DNA of 64,000 nt, taken from Yersinia hibernica (GTDB lineage: Bacteria > Pseudomonadota > Gammaproteobacteria > Enterobacterales > Enterobacteriaceae). A program made the position numbers and the translations under genes. Positions 1 to 10,488 of this stretch are shown piece after piece (position 1 is the first letter of the stretch; every line of letters begins with the position of its first letter). The notes under the pieces were generated by a model. That model was not told the origin of the DNA and did not search any database. It saw only the letters and a list, made by a program, of their open reading frames with translations. The stretch is taken from positions 1,364,001 through 1,428,000 of the forward strand of contig NZ_CP032487.1 in NCBI RefSeq assembly GCF_004124235.1, in the 5' to 3' direction.

Positions 1-189
1 TTCCTGCTCAGGAAGGTTTTCGACAGTAAGTTGTGAAAGTTCATTAACTAATACACTGCGGTCTTTGCCAGTTATCGCGCTATCCAGCGCACCGCTAAGG
101 CGGCTTACCAAAGTAAGCAAGGTACAGAACTCAATAGTTGGCGCAGTATCAAATGTGGGATTTTTCTCAAAATTTTCTTGTTTACTCAT
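1..189 (-). CDS. Hypothetical protein, N-terminal part (cut by window edge)
   Basis: The minus strand reads open for 63 codons from an ATG at 189 to the window edge, so the C-terminus is missing. The start is backed by AGAGGA six bases upstream. The visible part starts MSKQENFEKNPTFDTAP and has a soluble, mildly acidic, helix-forming composition without signal peptide or membrane segment. I do not recognise the family. It points the same way as opgC but 211 bases of non-coding sequence separate them. Confidence 0.6.
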   Translation of the reverse strand, partial: MSKQENFEKNPTFDTAPTIEFCTLLTLVSRLSGALDSAITGKDRSVLVNELSQLTVENLPEQE

Positions 190-399
190 CACAATTCCTC
201 TTTTTGTTGTCACTGCAAGTGAAACAAATCCTGATAAGGAATCAACAGGATAATTGCTCTGAAAGCAGAGCGCACAGTGAGGCATTTGCCATCCCGCATC
301 CACATGATGGCCTAACAGTGTAGCGGTTTTATGACCAAGGCGGTACGCGGATAAGTCGATCACTTAGCAATAACATTATTCCATTGAATAACACTTTGA

Positions 400-1539
400 T
401 TACGCCGTTTGCTGCTGCGTCTTGCCAGAAAATAAGAATTTCAGCAAAGGAATACGGCGGTGCACCTCATACAACAGAAATGAAGCCAAGCATACAAAGA
501 CCATTCCTAGTATGAAACCCAGGCCGTTGTTGTCAATTTTTGGCGTCACGAATGCACCATAAATCAAGGTTAATGGATGATGAACCAGATAGATGAAAAG
601 AGAGGCATTCACCAAGTAATTGATGCGTGGGGAAGGGTAGTTCAGTAACCGGTGGCCAAGAGAATAGACCACATTGGTCATGGTCACGCCCATGACTGCC
701 TTGATAATAAGGTCCAATTCAAAGGAAAAAAACTCAGCAGTATTAGTGTGTTGGTTTAAATAATAAACACCAAATAACAGGATTGAAGCGAGCAATGCAC
801 CGGGCGAAAAGGTGAGGAAAATCTGTTTGAGTGGGGGGGAGATAAAACTGTAAGCGCCTAAAAGAAAGAATGGCAGATAAAACACGGTTTCCATAACAAA
901 GAAATTAAACACACTGTTAAAGAGTATTTCGGGGTTAAGAAGATATATTATGCGCCGTATTACTGAATAAATGAATACATATAGAAACAATGATAGTGAG
1001 ACTTTTCCTATATTATTCATTCTCTTTATCAAGGCAGGAATTGCGTGCTGTTTATTCTTCATTGTCTGGAACAGATAAAAACAGATACCGGTCAGTAATG
1101 CGAGTGTTAACAAAAACCATAAGTGCGAAACAACTTCCCAAATAGCAATATTTATTTTTTGATAAATTGTAAATGAATTCCAATCTTGTAATTTGTTGGT
1201 GTAATACTTAAGTAAGAAAAACTGTGGCAATGTAATGAGGGGGATAGCGGTAATTAATGGGATAACCACCCGCTCCAGACGAACCTGCAGCCAGCGCTGG
1301 CGCTCATAACGCTGATATAACATGAACGAAAAATAACCGGAAATAACAAAGAATACTTGCATGCGAAAAGCATGAATAAAATCATTCAATACGGTAAACA
1401 CCCATAAAGGATGGGCGCTATTCACCGCCCAATGATTGCTGGAGTATATAAGAGAAAGATGAAAAGGAATGCCGAGTAACATCAAATAGGCGCGGATGGC
1501 GTCTAAAAAGTACTCCCGCTGGTTAGTGTTTTTTTTCAT
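400..1539 (-). CDS. opgC: OpgC, glucan succinyltransferase (osmoregulated periplasmic glucan)
   Basis: Inner-membrane acyltransferase of the acyltransferase-3 family that in E. coli adds succinyl groups to osmoregulated periplasmic glucans. The 379 residues match the usual length (about 385). The N-terminal REYFLDAIRAYLMLLGIPFH segment and the FVISGYFSF segment (around residues 63-71) are typical of the family, and about ten hydrophobic stretches follow, with LVHHPLTLIYGAF near residue 317. It is divergent from opgGH, as in E. coli (mdoC versus mdoGH), which supports the assignment. The substituent transferred is inferred from the family. Confidence 0.93.
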   Translation of the reverse strand: MKKNTNQREYFLDAIRAYLMLLGIPFHLSLIYSSNHWAVNSAHPLWVFTVLNDFIHAFRMQVFFVISGYFSFMLYQRYERQRWLQVRLERVVIPLITAIPLITLPQFFLLKYYTNKLQDWNSFTIYQKINIAIWEVVSHLWFLLTLALLTGICFYLFQTMKNKQHAIPALIKRMNNIGKVSLSLFLYVFIYSVIRRIIYLLNPEILFNSVFNFFVMETVFYLPFFLLGAYSFISPPLKQIFLTFSPGALLASILLFGVYYLNQHTNTAEFFSFELDLIIKAVMGVTMTNVVYSLGHRLLNYPSPRINYLVNASLFIYLVHHPLTLIYGAFVTPKIDNNGLGFILGMVFVCLASFLLYEVHRRIPLLKFLFSGKTQQQTA

Positions 1540-1852
1540 ACTTATTCGCTGTTTGTTATCGGAATTAGAATAACGAATCCGATTTGGGCCAGGATCTTTA
1601 TTTATAGTAATTATTCATTGGTAACTATATACGTTATCAATGGATCAGCGCGACAAGAAACACTACTATAAGGGTTAATAATTTTCCATAGCGTGTTTTA
1701 GCTAGGTTTGTGGTTTAGCCATGGGTTTAAACAATGGCAGGCAGTGCCATTCCGGGCATAACAATAACCGGGATTTATCTGCTTGACCTGCTGGATAAAC
1801 CGTCAATCATTTGGCCATTGTGATTTTGGGGGGAGATGTGGGAGTTAATATT
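1540..1852. promoter_or_regulatory. Divergent opgC / opgG intergenic region
   Basis: About 310 bases separate the divergent opgC and opgG starts and should hold both promoters. It is AT-rich near opgC (1560-1700). I see no recognisable operator and no open frame with a ribosome site. A long run of G at 1829-1834 lies just before the opgG start region. Confidence 0.4.
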
Positions 1853-3424
1853 TTGTCGAACGTCAATAGAATGTCAAAAGGGTTACGCGTCAATAGCGTT
1901 AGATGGCTGGGAGTCACTCTCTTGCTGTCATTATTTACTTCACCGGTCATGGCTTTCTCGCTAGATGATGTGGCTAAGCAGGCGCAGGCTCTGGCGGGAA
2001 AAAGTTTCGCAGCGCCGAAAAGTAATCTTCCATCGCAATTTCGTGAAATGAAATTTGCCGACTACCAGCAAATTCAGTTTAACCATGACAAATCTTATTG
2101 GAACAAACTGGATACACCATTTAAGTTAGAATTTTATCATCAAGGTATGTACTTCGACACACCGGTGCAAATTAATGAAGTGACTGCGACTAGTGTGAAA
2201 CCTATTAATTATAGCCCGGATTATTTTAACTTCGGCTCGGTCAAGCATGACCCTGAATCAGTGAAGGACTTAGGTTTTGCCGGTTTCAAAGTGCTTTATC
2301 CAATTAACAAAGCAGATAAAAAAGATGAAATCGTCAGTATGCTGGGGGCCAGTTATTTCCGCGTGATTGGCAAAGGCCAGGTTTATGGCCTTTCTGCGCG
2401 CGGGTTGGCAATTGATACGGCATTGGCTTCAGGTGAAGAGTTCCCACGTTTTCGTGAATTCTGGATTGAACGACCAAAACCTAATGATAAACATTTAGTT
2501 ATCTATGCATTGCTGGATTCTCCGCGAGCCACTGGCGCTTATAAATTTGTTATCTATCCAGGCCGCGACACCACAATTGATGTGCAAGCCAAAGTTTTCC
2601 TGCGCGATAAAGTCGAGAAACTGGGTATTGCGCCATTAACCAGTATGTTCTTGTTTGGCCCAAGTCAGCCGTCGGCGGTGTTGAACTATCGCCCGGCTCT
2701 GCATGATTCCAATGGCCTTTCTATTCATGCAGGCAATGATGAGTGGATTTGGCGGCCACTGAATAATCCAAAACACTTATCGGTCAGCACTTATACGGTT
2801 GAAAATCCGAAAGGATTCGGTTTGCTGCAACGTGGCCGTCAATTCTCGCAATATGAGGATTTAGATGACCGCTATGATTTGCGTCCGAGTGCTTGGGTTG
2901 AACCACGAGGCGATTGGGGCAAAGGTAAAGTGGAGTTGGTCGAAATTCCAACCGCAGATGAAACCAACGATAACATTGTGGCGTTCTGGACACCTGACGT
3001 GTTACCGGATGCGAAGCACTCCTTGGATCTCAATTACCGCCTGCATTTCACTCGTGATGAAGAGAAATTGCACTCATCTGATGTGGCCTATGTGAAACAA
3101 ACTTTGCGCTCGACCGGTGATGTGAAACAGTCCAATCTGATTCGTGAACCAGACGGCAGTGTCGCCTTCCTGGTTGATTTTGTTGGCCCAGTGCTGAAAT
3201 CACTGGATGAGAATGCGCCACTGGCCTCGCAGGTCAGTGTTGATGACAATGGCGAGTTGATTGAAAACAGTGTCCGTTATAACCCTGTGACTCAGGGATG
3301 GCGCTTAACACTGCGGCTGAAAGTTAAGGATGCGAAGAAACCGATAGAAATGCGCGCTGCGCTGGTTAATGGTGATAAAACCCTAACGGAAACATGGAGC
3401 TATCAGCTACCTGCCGATGAATAA
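1853..3424 (+). CDS. opgG: OpgG, periplasmic glucan biosynthesis protein
   Basis: Periplasmic protein needed for assembly and branching of osmoregulated periplasmic glucans. The sequence from [19 protein letters not shown] to the end aligns throughout with E. coli OpgG (511 residues), including [20 protein letters not shown] and [21 protein letters not shown] signal peptide (basic [14 protein letters not shown], then a hydrophobic core) should be cut after SPVMA. The start is uncertain: TTG at 1853 has GGGAG eight bases upstream, ATG at 1871 has no clear ribosome site, and the frame stays open to 1811. The gene overlaps opgH by 8 bases, implying coupled translation. Confidence 0.92.
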   Translation: MSNVNRMSKGLRVNSVRWLGVTLLLSLFTSPVMAFSLDDVAKQAQALAGKSFAAPKSNLPSQFREMKFADYQQIQFNHDKSYWNKLDTPFKLEFYHQGMYFDTPVQINEVTATSVKPINYSPDYFNFGSVKHDPESVKDLGFAGFKVLYPINKADKKDEIVSMLGASYFRVIGKGQVYGLSARGLAIDTALASGEEFPRFREFWIERPKPNDKHLVIYALLDSPRATGAYKFVIYPGRDTTIDVQAKVFLRDKVEKLGIAPLTSMFLFGPSQPSAVLNYRPALHDSNGLSIHAGNDEWIWRPLNNPKHLSVSTYTVENPKGFGLLQRGRQFSQYEDLDDRYDLRPSAWVEPRGDWGKGKVELVEIPTADETNDNIVAFWTPDVLPDAKHSLDLNYRLHFTRDEEKLHSSDVAYVKQTLRSTGDVKQSNLIREPDGSVAFLVDFVGPVLKSLDENAPLASQVSVDDNGELIENSVRYNPVTQGWRLTLRLKVKDAKKPIEMRAALVNGDKTLTETWSYQLPADE

Positions 3425-5999
3425 GTCAAATCAATCTCCTGTACAGGATTATATTGCGGACTTGCCCCTGACTGCACAGCAGCAAGGGGCGTTACGTGAT
3501 GCTTTACCTGAAGATGTGCTGTTGAGCAGCTCGTCTGATGCCATCCCGCGCCTGCACCAGCAGCTGGCCGCCAGCACTTCAGGGCATGGGGGAGTCAGCG
3601 AGCAAGACAGTGCCTTAGCTTCAGTCAATGCCCGCTTGCAAGCGGCATGGCCCGATGCATTGGATGATGGCAAACTGCTGGCGCAAGATGACGAGGGGCG
3701 CACGGTTATTCATGCTATGCCGCCCATCAAGCGCACCAGCATGGCACCGCAGGCCTGGCGTACTAACCCGGTGGGGCGTTTTTGGGATTCATTACTGGGC
3801 CGCAGCCCGGTTTCACGTGCGCAAACACATGAAGAGGCTGCCGCTGAGAAAAAATGGCGTCGCGTAGGTTCGCTACGCCGCTATATTTTGCTGATACTGA
3901 TTGTGCTGCAAACCACTATCGCCACCAGCTATATGAAGACCATTCTGCCTTATCAGGGCTGGGCACTAATTGACCCGTTTGAAATCTGGCAGCAGAACTG
4001 GCAGGTTTCGCTGCTGCAACTGCTACCTTATTTACTGCAAACCGGCATTCTGATTCTGTTCGCTATTTTGTTCTGCTGGGTCTCCGCCGGTTTTTGGACG
4101 GCGCTGATGGGGTTCCTGCAATTACTGATAGGTAAGGATAAATACAGCATTTCCTCCACCATCAAAGGGGATGAGGCGTTAAATCCAGCCCACCGGACCG
4201 CGCTGATTATGCCGATTTGTAATGAGGACGTAGAGCGGGTATTTGCCGGCTTACGGGCAACTTACGAGTCAGTGGCGGCGACGGGGCAACTCGAGCACTT
4301 TGATATTTATGTGCTGAGCGACAGTTATGACCCCGATATCTGCGTGGCAGAGCAGAAAGCCTGGTTGGAATTGTGCCGTGATGTGGATGGTCATGGCCGC
4401 ATTTTCTATCGCCGCCGCCGTCGGCGGGTGAAACGCAAAAGTGGTAATATCGATGACTTCTGCCGCCGTTGGGGCAGCCAGTACAGCTATATGGTCATTC
4501 TGGATGCCGACAGCGTGATGAGCGGTGGCTGCTTGACCGGGCTGGTGCGGCTAATGGAAGCTAATCCGAATGCCGGGATAATTCAGTCTGCGCCGAAAGC
4601 ATCGGGGATGGATACGCTGTATGCCCGCATTCAGCAATTTGCGACCCGGGTTTATGGCCCATTGTTCACGGCCGGGTTGCATTACTGGCAACTGGGTGAA
4701 TCCCATTATTGGGGCCATAACGCCATCATTCGGGTAAAACCCTTTATTGAGCATTGCGCTTTAGCACCATTACCGGGCGAGGGCTCATTCGCGGGCGCGA
4801 TCCTCTCTCATGATTTTGTGGAAGCCGCATTAATGCGCCGTGCCGGCTGGGGGGTGTGGATTGCGTATGATTTGCCGGGCAGCTATGAAGAATTGCCCCC
4901 TAACTTACTCGATGAGTTAAAACGTGACCGCCGCTGGTGCCATGGTAACCTGATGAATTTTAGGTTGTTCTTGGTTAAGGGGATGCACCCGGTGCACCGA
5001 GCGGTGTTTCTTACCGGCGTGATGTCTTATTTGTCAGCACCGCTGTGGTTTATGTTCTTGGTGCTGTGCACCGCACTACAAGCCGTGCACACCTTGATAG
5101 AACCGCAGTACTTTTTACAACCGCGCCAGTTGTTCCCAGTATGGCCGCAATGGCGGCCGGAATTGGCGATTGGCTTGTTCTCCACCACCTTGGTATTGCT
5201 GTTCTTGCCTAAGTTACTCAGTATCATTTTGATCTGGGCCAAAGGGGCGAAAGAGTTCGGTGGGGCGGTGCGTTTGTTGCTGTCAATGCTGTCGGAAATG
5301 CTGTTTTCAGTGTTATTGGCTCCGGTGCGGATGCTATTTCACACCGTGTTCGTGGTCAGTGCTTTCCTCGGCTGGTCAGTGCAATGGAACTCCCCGCAGC
5401 GCGATGATGATGCCACGCCATGGAGTGAAGCTATGGTGCGCCACGGCCCGCAATTGCTGCTGGGGCTGGTCTGGGCCGGCGGGGTTGCATGGCTGGATCT
5501 GCGCTTTTTGTGGTGGTTATCGCCCATTGTCTTCTCGCTGATTCTTTCTCCGGTGGTCTCGGTGCTCTCTAGCCGTCGGACTCTGGGGCTGGCCAGTAAG
5601 CGCGCTAAGTTGTTCCTGATCCCGGAAGAGTATCATCCACCACGGGAATTGGTCGCGACACAAGAATATGTGCAGCTTAACCATCAGCGGGCGCTGAGTG
5701 ATGGCTTCTTACATGCGGTGATGAACCCTGCCTATAACGCGCTTGCCAGTGCCATGGCAACCGCCCGTCATCATACTCGCGCCATTATTGATGAGTATCG
5801 TCACCAGCGGGTGCAAGATGCACTGCAAGCCGGGCCAGAGAAATTGGCTAAATTGCGGCGTTTGGAACTGCTCAGCGACCCTGTGTTGATCTCTCGTCTG
5901 CACCAGCAAGTGTGGCAGCAGCCGGAGCAGTATCGCGTCTGGAACAGCTATTATCGTCAACTGGCGCATAATCCGCAGGCGTTTCCCGCGGCGAAATAA
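3417..5999 (+). CDS. opgH: OpgH, membrane glucan glucosyltransferase
   Basis: Inner-membrane family 2 glycosyltransferase that polymerises the beta-1,2-glucan backbone from UDP-glucose. The 860 residues fit the family (about 850). Two membrane segments (about 155-175 and 195-235) precede the cytosolic catalytic domain: the nucleotide-binding start [11 protein letters not shown] near 264, the DAD metal motif in [11 protein letters not shown] near 361-363, and RDRRW near 503-507, equivalent to the QxxRW signature. A C-terminal block of further membrane segments follows (about 530-730). It overlaps opgG by 8 bases and ends just before an intrinsic terminator at 6011-6043, so opgGH forms one transcript. 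Confidence 0.95.
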   Translation: MNKSNQSPVQDYIADLPLTAQQQGALRDALPEDVLLSSSSDAIPRLHQQLAASTSGHGGVSEQDSALASVNARLQAAWPDALDDGKLLAQDDEGRTVIHAMPPIKRTSMAPQAWRTNPVGRFWDSLLGRSPVSRAQTHEEAAAEKKWRRVGSLRRYILLILIVLQTTIATSYMKTILPYQGWALIDPFEIWQQNWQVSLLQLLPYLLQTGILILFAILFCWVSAGFWTALMGFLQLLIGKDKYSISSTIKGDEALNPAHRTALIMPICNEDVERVFAGLRATYESVAATGQLEHFDIYVLSDSYDPDICVAEQKAWLELCRDVDGHGRIFYRRRRRRVKRKSGNIDDFCRRWGSQYSYMVILDADSVMSGGCLTGLVRLMEANPNAGIIQSAPKASGMDTLYARIQQFATRVYGPLFTAGLHYWQLGESHYWGHNAIIRVKPFIEHCALAPLPGEGSFAGAILSHDFVEAALMRRAGWGVWIAYDLPGSYEELPPNLLDELKRDRRWCHGNLMNFRLFLVKGMHPVHRAVFLTGVMSYLSAPLWFMFLVLCTALQAVHTLIEPQYFLQPRQLFPVWPQWRPELAIGLFSTTLVLLFLPKLLSIILIWAKGAKEFGGAVRLLLSMLSEMLFSVLLAPVRMLFHTVFVVSAFLGWSVQWNSPQRDDDATPWSEAMVRHGPQLLLGLVWAGGVAWLDLRFLWWLSPIVFSLILSPVVSVLSSRRTLGLASKRAKLFLIPEEYHPPRELVATQEYVQLNHQRALSDGFLHAVMNPAYNALASAMATARHHTRAIIDEYRHQRVQDALQAGPEKLAKLRRLELLSDPVLISRLHQQVWQQPEQYRVWNSYYRQLAHNPQAFPAAK

Positions 6000-6010
6000 C
6001 GGCAATGGTC

Positions 6011-6043
6011 AAAAAACGGGTGCAGGAATGGCCCGTTTTTTTT
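6011..6043 (+). terminator. Rho-independent terminator of opgGH
   Basis: ACGGG at 6016-6020 pairs with CCCGT at 6032-6036 around an 11-base loop. The stem is extended by the preceding A run pairing with the following eight T. It lies 12 bases past the opgH stop, which argues against the ATG at 6005 as the yceK start. Confidence 0.85.
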
Positions 6044-6070
6044 CTGAAGACGAAGAGTCGATTGAAGCTC

Positions 6071-6331
6071 ATGGTTAAACTGATAAGTTCCAGGAATATT
6101 CTGGCCCGTATTATTATGCTCGGGGCCGGTATTATGCTGCTATCCGGTTGTGGCAGCATTATCAGCCGAACTGTCGCGGGGCAGGGGCATGGACACCAAT
6201 ATTATCCCGGAGTGCAATGGGATATGCGCGCTGGGCCTTGGAAATATGTCACTGTGATTGATGTGCCGCTGTCAATGATTGTGGATACTTTTATGCTGCC
6301 CATTGATGCCCAACATGGGCCATATGAATAG
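6071..6331 (+). CDS. yceK: YceK family lipoprotein
   Basis: Small lipoprotein of unknown function (86 residues from this start). Lipobox LLSGC precedes the lipidated cysteine, after which CGSIISRTVAGQGHGHQYYP and the end of the protein match E. coli YceK closely, including the final LPIDAQHGPYE-like tail. The frame is open back to 6005, but that start lies inside the opgH terminator, so ATG at 6071 is preferred. Another in-frame ATG at 6116 would leave a short signal peptide. Gene order opgG-opgH-yceK is as in E. coli. Confidence 0.85.
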   Translation: MVKLISSRNILARIIMLGAGIMLLSGCGSIISRTVAGQGHGHQYYPGVQWDMRAGPWKYVTVIDVPLSMIVDTFMLPIDAQHGPYE

Positions 6332-6480
6332 AATAAGATGCTGGCTATAAGGTGGTAGAAAGACATAGATCAAAAAATAGCCTGCCAGCTTAGTATCGAT
6401 TTATACAAGATTATTATGGGTCGCAGGCCTATTATCACGCCTAATAAAACCATTAATGATTAATATTATTAGGAGTCAAT

Positions 6481-6924
6481 ACGAGCTTTAACACCACAAG
6501 TATCAGAAATGCCATTGCTACTGCCGTCAAACATACCCAAGCTGACAATCGTTTTCATAAAGCAGATATGAAATCACTGGCCGGCCTGATGAAGGAAATT
6601 AAAAACAATCCCACACTGGGACCATTCAATCAAATCAATCACTCCGATGCAAATTATTGTAACCAAAAAATCGACACAATGATTAGTACTCTGGATAAAC
6701 AGGGTTCAGCGATGAAAGGCGAAAAAATGGCTGCACTGATTGGTTTAAAAGAGCAATTAACAAAAATAACTGTAAAAAATCAGCCTAAGGAAGTGGTAGA
6801 TACATCCCGCCGAAATAAGCTAGCGGCAGACCAAAAGAGCGAAAAAGAAAATGCTGCTATTAGCAATAGGCATAGTAACGTAAAGCTGCCTAAAGAAGCA
6901 TCTCATCGACAGGACTCTATGTAA
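6481..6924 (+). CDS. Unknown AT-rich protein, probable ACG start (or start-codon loss)
   Basis: An open frame without family recognition. The first ATG is at 6568 (118 residues) but has no ribosome site. The same frame continues upstream to an ACG at 6481 that sits five bases after a perfect AGGAG (6471-6475), and the next in-frame stop upstream is TGA at 6457. Read from ACG the protein gains 29 residues beginning SFNTTSIRNAIATAVKHTQA. It is hydrophilic, rich in Lys, Asn and Ser, likely helical, with no signal peptide. Base composition is more AT-rich than the neighbours, suggesting acquisition. The gene could be translated weakly from ACG, from 6568, or be decaying. Confidence 0.5.
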   Translation, partial: TSFNTTSIRNAIATAVKHTQADNRFHKADMKSLAGLMKEIKNNPTLGPFNQINHSDANYCNQKIDTMISTLDKQGSAMKGEKMAALIGLKEQLTKITVKNQPKEVVDTSRRNKLAADQKSEKENAAISNRHSNVKLPKEASHRQDSM

Positions 6925-6948
6925 TAACAACCAGTTCAATGAGTATAT

Positions 6949-6988
6949 AAAACCCCGCTCACTCAAAACACCTTAAGTGAACGGGGGC
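6949..6988 (-). terminator. Rho-independent terminator of the POT transporter gene
   Basis: On the minus strand CCCCGTTCACT pairs with AGTGAGCGGGG (wobble allowed) and is followed by TTTT. It lies 26 bases past the stop of the peptide transporter. It also faces the convergent unknown gene ending at 6924 and may stop both. Confidence 0.75.
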
Positions 6989-7014
6989 TTATCAATACAG
7001 ATAAACAGCCATAA

Positions 7015-8550
7015 TCAGGCGGCTTGCTGCCCTTGGGTGTTATTCATCATCCGACGAATCGGCACGATAAGTAATATCAATACCGCCGCACAGATAACCA
7101 GCGCAATAGAGCAGCGCGCAAACAGGGTCGGCAGCATATCAAGCTGGTCAGCTTTAACATGCCCGCCAATCAGGCCCGCCGCCAGATTGCCCAATGAACT
7201 GGCACAGAACCACAGCCCCATGACCTGACCGCGCATGCGGTCTGGTGCCAGCAAGGTCATGGTCGCCAGCCCGATAGGGCTAAGGCACAGTTCACCTAAT
7301 GTCAGCAGCAAAATACTCATCACCAACCACAGCGGTGAAACTCCGGCCCCCCCGCTGCTAAGCACATGCTGCGCGGCATACATCATCACGGCAAAACCTG
7401 CCGCAGCGCATAAAATACCAATAACAAATTTTGTAATACTGCTCGGCTGAATCTTTTTCTTGGCCAGTGCTGGCCACGCCCAGCTAAATACTGGCGCTAA
7501 CAGGATGATAAACAATGCATTAATTGACTGGAACCAGACGGTCGGAATTTCAAAACCCAGCACCATGCGGTCGGTATAGTCATTGGCAAACAGGTTAAAT
7601 GAGGTCGGTTTTTGTTCAAAGGCAGACCAGAAGAATGCCGCGGAGACCAACAGAATAAAGCACACCAACAACCGGGCGCGATCTTTACGGCTCATTTTGG
7701 CAAAAGCAAACAGATAAACGAAATAGAGTGTCACGGAGGCGGCAATGACATAGACCAGCAAACTGGCAATTAACACCGGATTAATCGGGATAATTCCCTG
7801 TGAAATCAGGGCAATGACCACCACTATTGCCAGCATAATCGCGGTTACCCATTTGCCGACGCCTTGGCGCTGGTTAGTGGGTTTATTCCAGCTGGAGTCC
7901 AGACCAACCTCCTCATCATAGCGCTTCATCGCCGGTATGGCGAAGCCACGGAAGATTACTAATGCCACCAGCATACCAATCCCGCCGATACCAAAACCCC
8001 AGTGCCAGCCATGGGTGCGCAGCAACCAGCCAGACAGCAGCGGTGCAATAAACGACCCCATATTAATCCCCATATAGAACAGTGAGAAACCACCGTCACG
8101 ACGGGCATCACCTGGCTTGTAGAGGGTGCCGACCATGACCGAGATACAGGTTTTAAACAGGCCAGTCCCAAGCACAATAAAGACTAAACCGATAAAAAAC
8201 AGGTCATTACCGAAAAAGGCCGAGAGGGCAATGGAAAGGTGGCCCAAGGCAATCAGAATCGAGCCATACCAGACGGCGCGTTGTTGGCCAAGCCAGTTAT
8301 CCGCCAGCCAGCCGCCGGGCAAAGCGGCCAGATACATGCTGCCGGCGAAGATCCCGACGATAGCTGAAGCTTGTTCACGGGGCAGGCCCATACCGCCGTC
8401 AAAAACAGTGGCGGCCATAAACAGAATTAAGAGGGGGCGGATGCCGTAGAATGAAAATCGCTCCCACATTTCGGAAAGAAACAGCCCGCTGAGCGGGTAG
8501 GGATGCCCAAAGAATGTACGACCGCCAGGGGTGTTAACAGAGGTTTGCAT
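7015..8550 (-). CDS. POT family proton-dependent di/tripeptide transporter
   Basis: Inner-membrane peptide:proton symporter of the POT/PTR (MFS) family, 511 residues from the chosen start. The family signature ExxERF occurs as EMWERF at residues 27-32, followed by FYG. The conserved KTCISVMVGTLY and GFSLFYMGINMGSF segments (second POT signature) and about 12-14 hydrophobic helices follow. The frame is open to 8643, but ATG at 8550 has GGAAG six bases upstream and begins just before the conserved region. It is clearly not a DtpA/DtpB orthologue by sequence, so no symbol is given; substrate range is inferred. Confidence 0.88.
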   Translation of the reverse strand: MQTSVNTPGGRTFFGHPYPLSGLFLSEMWERFSFYGIRPLLILFMAATVFDGGMGLPREQASAIVGIFAGSMYLAALPGGWLADNWLGQQRAVWYGSILIALGHLSIALSAFFGNDLFFIGLVFIVLGTGLFKTCISVMVGTLYKPGDARRDGGFSLFYMGINMGSFIAPLLSGWLLRTHGWHWGFGIGGIGMLVALVIFRGFAIPAMKRYDEEVGLDSSWNKPTNQRQGVGKWVTAIMLAIVVVIALISQGIIPINPVLIASLLVYVIAASVTLYFVYLFAFAKMSRKDRARLLVCFILLVSAAFFWSAFEQKPTSFNLFANDYTDRMVLGFEIPTVWFQSINALFIILLAPVFSWAWPALAKKKIQPSSITKFVIGILCAAAGFAVMMYAAQHVLSSGGAGVSPLWLVMSILLLTLGELCLSPIGLATMTLLAPDRMRGQVMGLWFCASSLGNLAAGLIGGHVKADQLDMLPTLFARCSIALVICAAVLILLIVPIRRMMNNTQGQQAA

Positions 8551-8886
8551 AAAGTCTTCCCATAGAATCGCCTTAAAATGAGCGAATAAGCCATCGTCGA
8601 GTGTTAACTTTTTGGCACGGTGGCCAGTGGTCAGGTTTAACACCCGTTACAGTAGAATTTAACGCAATAATAACGTCATTTTTTAATTTCCACCGGGGGT
8701 TATATCGTATTTTTAGATGAAAAGTCGACATGATTGCATTTATCCATCGGTTAAAACTTAAATGGGGGATTTATTTGGCTCTTTATCACGCTATTTGCAT
8801 GAAGAATTAGTCAGAAAAAATGCAGGACAATAGCTACTGCTATCAGCGCAATTGCATTTTGGTAGGCTGTACGGCGCTATTTTGAC
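8551..8886. other. Intergenic region upstream of the POT gene
   Basis: 336 bases between the peptide transporter start and the mdtG stop. Both genes point left, so it should carry the transporter promoter. AT-rich patches occur at 8660-8690 and 8805-8860. I see no gene with a ribosome site, no strong terminator and no operator I can name. Confidence 0.4.
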
Positions 8887-10128
8887 TCAGTTATCTTGCT
8901 GTTGAATGTCGCGGCGCTGTGCTTTTAACGGCTGGCGTTGCAAGCACCAGTAAGAATAAAGGGCGTTAAACACAACTACCGCCGCCGTTACGCAAAATAC
9001 CGCCCGGAAGCCATAGCTGGCCGACACCGCCGCACCTAATAGCGGGCCAGTGACATTACCGACATCGCGGAATGATTGGTTATAACTGAAAATTCGACCT
9101 GCAACTTGATTGGTGCAGTTATAAATCAGCAAGGTCTGCACTGCAGGCAACAATGCGCCATCAGTGGCACCTAATAAAAAGCGCAGAATACCCAGTTGCA
9201 ATGGGGTTTGAACAAAGGCCATCGGGATAAGAATCAGGACGGATAATGCCAACATGGCAATCAAAATGCGCTCTGGCCCAATTTTGTCCCCCAGCTTGCC
9301 CAAACGGGGCGCACTTATCAGCGCTGCAACCCCAGGGACTGAAGCAATCATGCCACTGACAAAGGCCAGATTATGAATATCACCCGCCAATTCGCGCACA
9401 TAGAGTGTCAAGATTGGTGCAATTGAGCCAGTCGCAATCTGAATAATCATAGTGGTGACAAACAAACTAAGGATTAACTTAGGATTTTTCAGTGAGTTAA
9501 AAACCTGACGCCCATTGAGCATGTCTTTTTTCAGAACTGGGGCAAACTGTTCTCGGACATAGAGCCAGGTCATGGCAAAACAGGCGAATAAGACGGCGGC
9601 AGTGATAAAGAAAACCGGCCGCAAGCCATAGTTATCGGCTAACAGCCCACCAATCAATGGCCCAATTAATGCACCACTGACCCCACCGGTTGACAGTGTG
9701 CCTAATGCCCAGCCGCTTTTGTTACGCGGTACCTGTGTGGCAATCAGCGCGTTGGCATTGGGAATAAAGCCACCCAAAAGCCCCAACAGGGCGCGTAAGG
9801 CCAAAAATTGCCAAATATTTTGCGCCAGGCCCATCAGCACCATCACGATCCCCATACCCAGTGCGGAGCGCAACAGCATGATTTTTCTGCCTTTACGGTC
9901 GGCAAGGCTGCCCCAAAACGGCGCGGCAATCGCTGAAAACAGGAAAGTAATACTGAATACCAGGCCCGACCACATATTCAATGACTGGTGACCGCTTACC
10001 CCCAACTCTTCCACATACAGTGGTAGGAATGGCATGATCAAACTGAATGCTGCACCAGTGAGAAAGCAGCCTAACCAAGTGACAAATAAGTTTCTTTTCC
10101 AGTTAACAAGTTGGGGGGCCGAGGTCAT
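8887..10128 (-). CDS. mdtG: MdtG, MFS multidrug efflux transporter
   Basis: Twelve-helix major facilitator drug:proton antiporter; in E. coli MdtG gives resistance to fosfomycin and deoxycholate. The 413 residues match family length (about 408). MFS motif A appears as [10 protein letters not shown] at residues 73-82, with [17 protein letters not shown] and [19 protein letters not shown] (motif C region) after it. Position between opgGH-yceK and lpxL is as in E. coli. A 12-base palindrome-like stretch TTGTGTTTAAACAA lies about 20 bases upstream of the start (10150-10163), of unknown meaning. Confidence 0.92.
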   Translation of the reverse strand: MTSAPQLVNWKRNLFVTWLGCFLTGAAFSLIMPFLPLYVEELGVSGHQSLNMWSGLVFSITFLFSAIAAPFWGSLADRKGRKIMLLRSALGMGIVMVLMGLAQNIWQFLALRALLGLLGGFIPNANALIATQVPRNKSGWALGTLSTGGVSGALIGPLIGGLLADNYGLRPVFFITAAVLFACFAMTWLYVREQFAPVLKKDMLNGRQVFNSLKNPKLILSLFVTTMIIQIATGSIAPILTLYVRELAGDIHNLAFVSGMIASVPGVAALISAPRLGKLGDKIGPERILIAMLALSVLILIPMAFVQTPLQLGILRFLLGATDGALLPAVQTLLIYNCTNQVAGRIFSYNQSFRDVGNVTGPLLGAAVSASYGFRAVFCVTAAVVVFNALYSYWCLQRQPLKAQRRDIQQQDN

Positions 10129-10433
10129 AAATTACCGATTAAGCAAAAGATTGTGTTTAAACAAGCAGATTGCTTTGTGTCTCTCTATTCGTCGATGGGG
10201 GCGTTTGAAGGGGCAACAAAGCGCAACTATAAAATAGTTAGCTTGGTAAGTATGCGCCTATAATGCATTGAGCTCAATGAGATGAATGTTAGTTTTTATT
10301 AAAATGAAAAGAGGGTTTGAAATGCGCGGATATGCTTATTTCATTTGGTAATAAATTTAGGAGCGGGCTCCAAGGGCTGGTTATAACCGGTGCTAATAAA
10401 AAAGCCGCTACGTGATTAGCGCAGCAGCCCATT
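10129..10433. other. Intergenic region upstream of mdtG
   Basis: About 305 bases holding the mdtG promoter on the minus strand and, at its right end, a terminator-like hairpin for doxX and a repeat copy (listed separately). No open frame here has start-site support. Confidence 0.4.
10397..10426 (-). terminator. Probable terminator of doxX
   Basis: On the minus strand GCGCTA pairs with TAGCGG-like bases around ATCACG and is followed by six T (10397-10402). The stem is about five to six base pairs with a mismatch. It lies about 60 bases past the doxX stop, beyond the repeat copy. Confidence 0.5.
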
Positions 10434-10488
10434 TATATTCGTCATTCTACCAGCCGCTTTTCTGCCACTCGAATTATTTAGTGTATAT
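10434..10488. repeat. Short interspersed repeat, copy 1 (downstream of doxX)
   Basis: The copy runs from TATATTCGTCATTC to CTGCCACTCGAATTATTTAG plus TGTATAT. Its two ends are related as an inverted repeat (TATA...CGTCAT versus ...TTTAGgGTATA). The second half is almost identical to copies at 10944-11012 and 55557-55656. It resembles the outer arms of ERIC-type elements found in Yersinia (established family, recalled). It touches the doxX stop codon at 10488-10490. Confidence 0.65.

Noticed and set aside
6005..6070. Extended N-terminus of YceK
   Set aside because: It would start inside the opgH terminator and precede the lipoprotein signal by an unusual basic stretch.
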